Shown here: in pieces, positions 59,104 to 64,000 of the stretch
How the letters are laid out: each line of letters starts with the position of its first letter
How positions within the stretch are numbered: the first letter of the stretch is position 1
Source of the DNA: Fremontodendron californicum
Lineage: Eukaryota; Streptophyta; Magnoliopsida; Malvales; Malvaceae
DNA length: 64,000 nt
Direction: 5' to 3'
Assembly: GCA_030761205.1 (NCBI GenBank)
Contig: JAULJL010000029.1
Coordinates: 1,805,501 to 1,869,500 of the forward strand
Notes under the pieces: generated by a model
Database searches by the model: none
Told to the model about the DNA's origin: nothing
Seen by the model: the letters and a program-made list of their open reading frames with translations, nothing else
Made by a program: the position numbers and the translations under genes

Positions 59104-59740
59104 CCCCCTTAAATTTTTTCTGGCTCCTTCCTTGATTTAATTAGACTAAATTTATTAATCTAGCAAAGTTATTCAATAAATTGAAATTATTATATTCCAA
59201 TTGAGTCAATAATATTCAATAGTGGGTTTTATCCTCTTTTATTTGTAATATATATTATTTGAATCTTGGACTTAATCCTTCAAAAATAAGGTAACAGCTG
59301 CTAAATCAAGTCTTAGTTGCTGATTTATTTAGCTTATAAAGATGTCTACCTTATACATTTTTTATAAAGCGACCATTAAACAGATTGCAATTTTGAAGAA
59401 TGTTTTTTTGTTTTTCATTTTTATTTTCTACACTAAATAAAAAAGTGGTTAGTACACAAAAGGCAATTGAATTTTATTAAAAAATGGAAATAAATTATCG
59501 GTTTTAATTGTATGAAATTAAGGATATAAACTTTTGTTATTTTTATTATACCCATTAAATTTTGAAAATAGTTGGAAAAATTTCCAATTGTCAAAATGAT
59601 TGAATAACTGTTGGATATCAATATATTATTTGGTGTATAAATACGAAATACGTATTCTAATAAGTAGGTTGTCGTAAGTAGATACACGGTACATAATTTA
59701 TGTACACAATTGATATCATGTTTGAATGAGAAATTAATCT
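59104..59740. other. AT-rich intergenic stretch, no gene seen
   Basis: No recognisable coding sequence or repeat family. Confidence 0.5.
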
Positions 59741-60130
59741 CTTTATACCCACTTGAAGAGGAAGAAAGTTGGTTGATGTTAGTGATTGGTGTGGAACCCC
59801 ATATAGGATGAACAAAGGCATAAGCTTATGATATTTATAAGCCTTGTTTCCATGTGTGGTTGGGCCCCAAGGGGCATCCAAGTTTTGTGGTGGATGAAGA
59901 CCTACACAACTTGAGCTGGACCACACAAGCGCCGCCGAGCCGGACTGGGTCGGATTGGGTTTGGGCAGTAATAAATTTTTTACTGCCCAACCGATATTTT
60001 TATTCAGTCCAAACCGAACCGGTTCAATATTCTCCAACCCAATCCGACCCAGTCTCTTGGTTTGAATATGATATTTTTGTCTGTTTAACAAATCTCTTGG
60101 TTGGAGAATATTGAACCGGTAATGCATGTG
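59741..60130. repeat. cluster of perfect inverted repeats
   Basis: Three perfect pairs are seen: a 17-bp pair ACTGGGTCGGATTGGGT (59944-59960 with 60037-60053); an 11-bp hairpin TTGGGCAGTAA with an 8-base loop (59961-59990); and a 21-bp pair starting ACCGGTTCAATATTC (60018-60038 with 60100-60120). The first and third pairs overlap at 60037-60038. The flank (59780-59930) resembles LTR or transposon sequence but is not assigned. Confidence 0.7.
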
Positions 60131-60180
60131 ACAGCTTTATATAATATCTAATATGTTGCTAATTATGACAAATAAAAAAC

Positions 60181-60213
60181 TCAGAACTCTTCAAGCTTTT
60201 GCTCTTGCTGCTC
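60181..60213 (-). other. short exon-like string next to the remnant below
   Basis: On the minus strand a TTTCAG acceptor is followed by GAG CAG CAA GAG CAA AAG, encoding EQQEQKLEEF and a TGA. It might be a terminal exon or chance. Confidence 0.15.
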
Positions 60214-60548
60214 CTGAAACCTACACTTGATAATAAAAGAAACAAAACGTTGGCAATCATATCATTGTGCTTATTAACCTCCAATATATAACATACTAAT
60301 TCCTACAAATTTCTTGATTTAATTTTAGTTTTGTCATATAGAAAGAAATCTGGAAATAAATGATATGTGGGAAGGCTGCTACACTTTCCACGACAAGAAA
60401 TCGAGGATTTCCTGTGTGTTCCTCCTTTCATTAAACATTTAAAGTGGTACCATTCTAAAACAACATTCCTACTGAAAAACAAAAAACCATGCCAGAATCT
60501 TTGATAAAAATCATCTTTAATGTGCTCATTTTTCAGGTGAAATCCTCT

Positions 60549-60813
60549 TCAAACTATATAAAAGGTTCTAGGTTTTGGATGTCCAATAAACCATTCAGGT
60601 TCAAATACCTCACTGCTATATATAGAAAACGGTGCTTCCGGAACTTTATTTAGCCTCTAGACCGATGTTCGTATTTGAGTATCTGCAAAAACAGAATCCG
60701 TTAAGTTAAACATGAAAATTACACCAACAAAGTTTCAATAACACCAGAATAATTCTGAGGTTCATACTCATGTCCACCACCACCCTTCAGAATAGCATAA
60801 AGAATAGTTTTCG
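60549..60813 (-). pseudogene. possible 3' remnant of an unrecognised gene
   Basis: On the minus strand, an acceptor-flanked exon (60813-60768) encodes AKTILYAILKGGGGHE. An 85-base intron with GTATGA...TTTTTGCAG ends follows. The next exon (from 60682) reads YSNTNIGLEAK and then stops. A 4-base shift (a TAAA repeated in GCTAAATAAAGTT) reopens the frame as VPEAPFSIYSSEVFEPEW, continuing to TGA at 60549-60551. I do not recognise the protein. No upstream exons were found to the right, where a MITE lies. A frameshifted fragment is the most likely reading. Confidence 0.35.
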
Positions 60814-60895
60814 CTATTTAACCAAAATCATAAGACATCTTCAAAATCCAAAGTTCAAAAATGTGCATCCAGGAAAAAAAAAACTATTCTCTTGT

Positions 60896-61056
60896 ACGTT
60901 AGTCAGACTCGGATATGTGTCCGTGGTATGTCCAATTTTTTCTAAGATTTCCTTGTATTTGGAGGATCATATCCCCATACCCATGTCCGGATATGCGTCG
61001 GACACGAGTGTCAGACACGAGTACTTCAAGAACAATGAAGAGTCGGAGCAACATAG
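60896..61056. mobile_element. MITE (CTATGTTGCTC family), copy 3, downstream
   Basis: Same family as 48884-49068 (shared TTTGGAGGATCATATCCCCA, TCCGGATATGCGTCGGACAC and AGAGTCGGAGCAACATAG). The left end is diverged and no target duplication is readable, so this copy is older or truncated. Confidence 0.75.
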
Positions 61057-62688
61057 CTCCACAAAGCACTAAAAGAAAACAGAATCTTTTCATGAGCTTT
61101 TCAATATATATGTTACTTTTAACATTTGAATTTGCTTTTATCATAAATTACAAGTTATATTGAAAGTACAGTGATATGTTTAGAATTCTTTACTAAAATC
61201 AGACAAATAAATTTTTATAAGTGTTAGAGGTCTTTTTTCATGTGTTTGTAAATATATAATTTAACTTTCAAGATTGGAACATCATCTATGGAATAGCAAG
61301 AGTAGACTCTTTTTTGAAGAAAAGTTATGTCCATAATTCACCAAGTAATGGTAAACTTTTGATTTAGGACTGAAACTTTTAATCTTGAAGAGTATCCTTA
61401 ATCCTCCTAAACATACAACATTCAGGGCTTGAATGTCAAACTCCTTTATTGCCCCAATGGCCATCATTCATGACTGTTTCCCACCATGCACTATTAGTTA
61501 GCCATCATAACTATTTCCTCAATGACTAGTCCTCCCCAACCCATCTTCCAACCCAAGAAAAAACTCAAAAAAAAAAAAAATTTACAAAACATAATATAAA
61601 AATTAAATTCTAAAAAAAAGAATCACTAAGTAAAAGTTTTTAAAATTGTGAACTTTTTTAGATCAAACCACAATTCCCCTTTTCCTTTCTAAAAGAGTAC
61701 CTAAATTAGTGAAAATTAAATAACTTTCTGATATCATTTTCTTAGAAATTAAAGAATGCTTGTATTCTAAATAACAATTTATAAACATAACTTTTCTAAC
61801 TTCAAAAAATATGTATATGACATAGATAGCAATATTTATATATGCATTACAAGTTCATAATCTATTGTATCCATACAGATACAGTAAACAAAATACCTTA
61901 TCTGGATTAGATTAGAAATAAGCAGTTACAACTACATTTGTTACAAACACTGAAAGCTAAAGTTGCTAGAAGCCAGTGGCGGAGGCAGAAATTTTATTCA
62001 ATGGAGTCAATAAATTAAATATAACTTGAAATTTTAGTACAAAGTCTCGGATCCGTGGGTAAATTTTTTAAATCATTTCAAAATAAGTTTACTTTAAATA
62101 TTATTGAATATTGTCAAGACTTAAGATTAGTTTCTTGAGTTAATATTAGTTTCAATTCTTTTTTATGTATCTTTCATTAGTTAAAATAAGAATAAAACAA
62201 ACTTTTAAAAAAAAAAAAGTTAAAATCATTGTAACTGTAATTAAATTACAAAGTAACAGTACTAAAAGTATATTTTCTATTTTTTATTAACAATTTTAAA
62301 GATCAAGTAACTAAATTATTATTAAATTTAGTAATTTAATCATTTAACAACCTAACAAACATTCAATTCATCTAATAATCTAATTGTAATTAAATTACAA
62401 AGTAACTAAATTACTATACATACAAAAATTCATTTCATCTAACAATCTAATAAACACCCAACATTTGATATCAAATACTATTGAATTATATCAATCTAAC
62501 GCAAATAAAACTTAAGTAATAAGAAAACAAAAGTATAACATTCTAACTTATTATTCAAGCAGTTACTAATATAAAAGAAAATTTTTAATTTAAAATTAGG
62601 GTTTGAAAAGTTTACACAAACTTCAAGTGTGAAATTCTCGTTTAAATGCACAAAAAATAAATCTCCAAACCTTTGTCTTCTTCACAAG
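61057..62688. other. AT-rich intergenic stretch
   Basis: No gene recognised. A CAGTGGCGGAGGCAGAAATT word at about 61974 resembles the start of common plant DNA transposons, but no matching second end was found. Confidence 0.4.
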
Positions 62689-62702
62689 CAACAAATGTTT
62701 TT

Positions 62703-62812
62703 TTTGGGTAGAGAATAAGGAAAATGATTGCAAGTGCTAGGATTTTAATCCTAGACATATTGAATGTTACCTCTTAAAAGTGGCTACATAAATAGTAAGC
62801 CTCGTGTTCAAT
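62703..62812 (-). mobile_element. SINE-like insertion with 14-bp target duplication
   Basis: About 110 bp flanked by perfect CAACAAATGTTTTT direct repeats (62689-62702 and 62813-62826). On the minus strand it begins ATTGAACACGAGGCTTAC and ends CTCTACCCAAA. A long target duplication and an A-run at the 3' end are signs of target-primed insertion. No clear A and B boxes are seen, so SINE identity is tentative. Confidence 0.6.
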
Positions 62813-62826
62813 CAACAAATGTTTTT

Positions 62827-63350
62827 CTTTCTTCTTGCGTCTCTCGCCCTCTGCTTTCTTTTTTCTCTGATTTTTGTTATATTTTAGCTTCTTTAACGAG
62901 TTGATATAGAAAATACCAAAAGCTTTTTCTATTTATTTTAAATTGATGAGAAAAGACAAGCTCATTTCTTTGTGTAGATTTGACATTAAACAAAAGCAAA
63001 AATAACTTTTCATTTCAAAAACCAAAGCTTTGTAATGTGTCCTATTATCCACTAACTATTAAACTTGTAAAGGTTCTCTTAAATTTTGAGATTTTTATAA
63101 TGACCACTTGCAACTCTTAATATAAATTTTTGAGTTAATAGCATCAATGATCCCTAAATTATAGGGCGTATTTTATATTGATCTCTAAACTTCAAAACGT
63201 ATCAAATTGGTCCTTAATTACAAGTATTATAACAAATTGGTCCCTTCCGTTAGCTTTTCCATTACCTTTACTGTAGCAATCAACTTAGTGACACGTGTCA
63301 CCAGCTAATTGCTTCAACTTGCCTCTTCATTTTTTTTTCCTTTTTCTTTA
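62827..63350. other. intergenic stretch with transposon-like wording
   Basis: Bases 63140-63300 carry GATCCCTAAATTATAGG, CAAATTGGTCCTTAATTA and AAATTGGTCCCTTCCGTTAG, a pattern common to plant Mutator-like MITEs. Ends were not defined. Confidence 0.35.
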
Positions 63351-63351
63351 T

Positions 63352-64000
63352 TTTTTTATTATTTTTTCTTTGATTTCTTTTTATAAATAAATACAAAGAA
63401 AAAAATAATTCATATTATAAATTAAAATAATTTTTTTAAAAATTAATTAATTTAATAAGTATGAAATATTTATTAAATTTAATTTTATAAAAAATATTTT
63501 TAATTTTTAATTTTTTCGTTTCTTTTTTTTTTATTGCTTTTCTCTTCTTTATAAATAAATATTAAAAGTAAATAATAATTTACATTATAATTTAAATTAA
63601 TATTATAATAATCAAATAATTATAAAAAACTATTTATTTACATTAATTTTATAAAAATATATTTTTTATTTTTCTTTTCTTCCCTTTCTTCTTTATTCTC
63701 TTCTTTATAAACAAATACAAAAAATATATATATATATAAGTATATTATATTTTAAATTAAATTAACTTTCTAAAAATTAAATAATTTATAAATATAAAAT
63801 ATTTATTTATAAGTTTTTTATTTTTTCCTTTCTTATCTTTTCCCTTTTTCTCTTGTTTGTAAATAAATATAAATATAAATAAATAATAATTCATAATATA
63901 ATTTAAATTAATTTTTAAAATATAAAATATTTTATTTACATTAATTTTATAAGAAAAGAGGAAAAAAAGGAAAGAAAGAAAAGAAAAATAAAAAAGCAAA
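63352..64000. repeat. AT-rich imperfect tandem array at the right edge
   Basis: Four or so degenerate units of about 150 bp, each with a TTTCTT/TTCCC pyrimidine tract, TTTATAAATAAATA, a TAATTTA...TTATAATTTAAATTAA block and ATTTATTTACATTAATTTTAT. The array probably continues past the window. Confidence 0.55.

Noticed and set aside
61282..61467. Minus-strand frame as upstream exon of the 60.6-kb remnant
   Set aside because: Its residues show no continuity with the remnant, and no fitting splice junction was found.

Overview
The window is nuclear DNA of a eudicot plant. It is AT-rich, has short GT-AG plant introns with T-rich acceptors, and carries plant transposon families throughout. Repeats occupy most of it. 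The order or species cannot be fixed from the sequence.

One real gene dominates. It is the plus-strand orthologue of Arabidopsis SWEETIE, a large HEAT-repeat protein of the HEATR5/Laa1 family, spread over about 39 kb (start codon 18282, stop ending 57687). I rebuilt 48 coding exons by following the conserved protein and checking every junction for phase. They sum to 6762 bases, or 2253 codons plus stop, close to the family's usual length. All introns are GT-AG except intron 4, which needs a GC donor. The frame appears intact.

Left flank (1-18 kb): two minus-strand Ty3/gypsy elements resembling the Ogre/Tat group. Element A (1-5741, 3.9 kb LTR) runs off the window; element B (5742-9709) is decayed. 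Then come AT-rich DNA, an array of eight units of about 120 bp (12.05-13.07 kb), a possible Helitron-like pair, and an LTR of another retroelement (14.94-16.72 kb) with an inverted-repeat element inside it. The promoter of SWEETIE follows.

Inside the gene, most of the length is transposon-filled introns: two copies of an inverted-repeat element (introns 2 and 3), a dead Ty1/copia pol (intron 2), a Mutator-like inverted-repeat element and a plastid ycf2 insert (intron 12), a tandem TRIM array interrupted by a hAT-type element with a perfect 8-bp target duplication (intron 15), a fold-back element (intron 30), a LINE 3' end (intron 31), a tRNA-derived SINE remnant (intron 32), two MITEs with perfect 8-bp target duplications (introns 37 and 47), and a very young, structurally complete non-autonomous LTR retrotransposon lying antisense in intron 39.

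Right flank (57.7-64 kb): two poly(A) signals, an inverted-repeat cluster, a possible minus-strand gene remnant (60.5-60.8 kb), a third MITE copy, a SINE-like insertion with a 14-bp target duplication, and an AT-rich tandem array at the edge. I saw no undescribed defence or metabolic system. The most noteworthy items are the recent 81-bp duplication that copies a splice acceptor of SWEETIE, the young intron-39 retrotransposon with its charged ORF, the nested TRIM/hAT structure, and the frameshifted remnant downstream.
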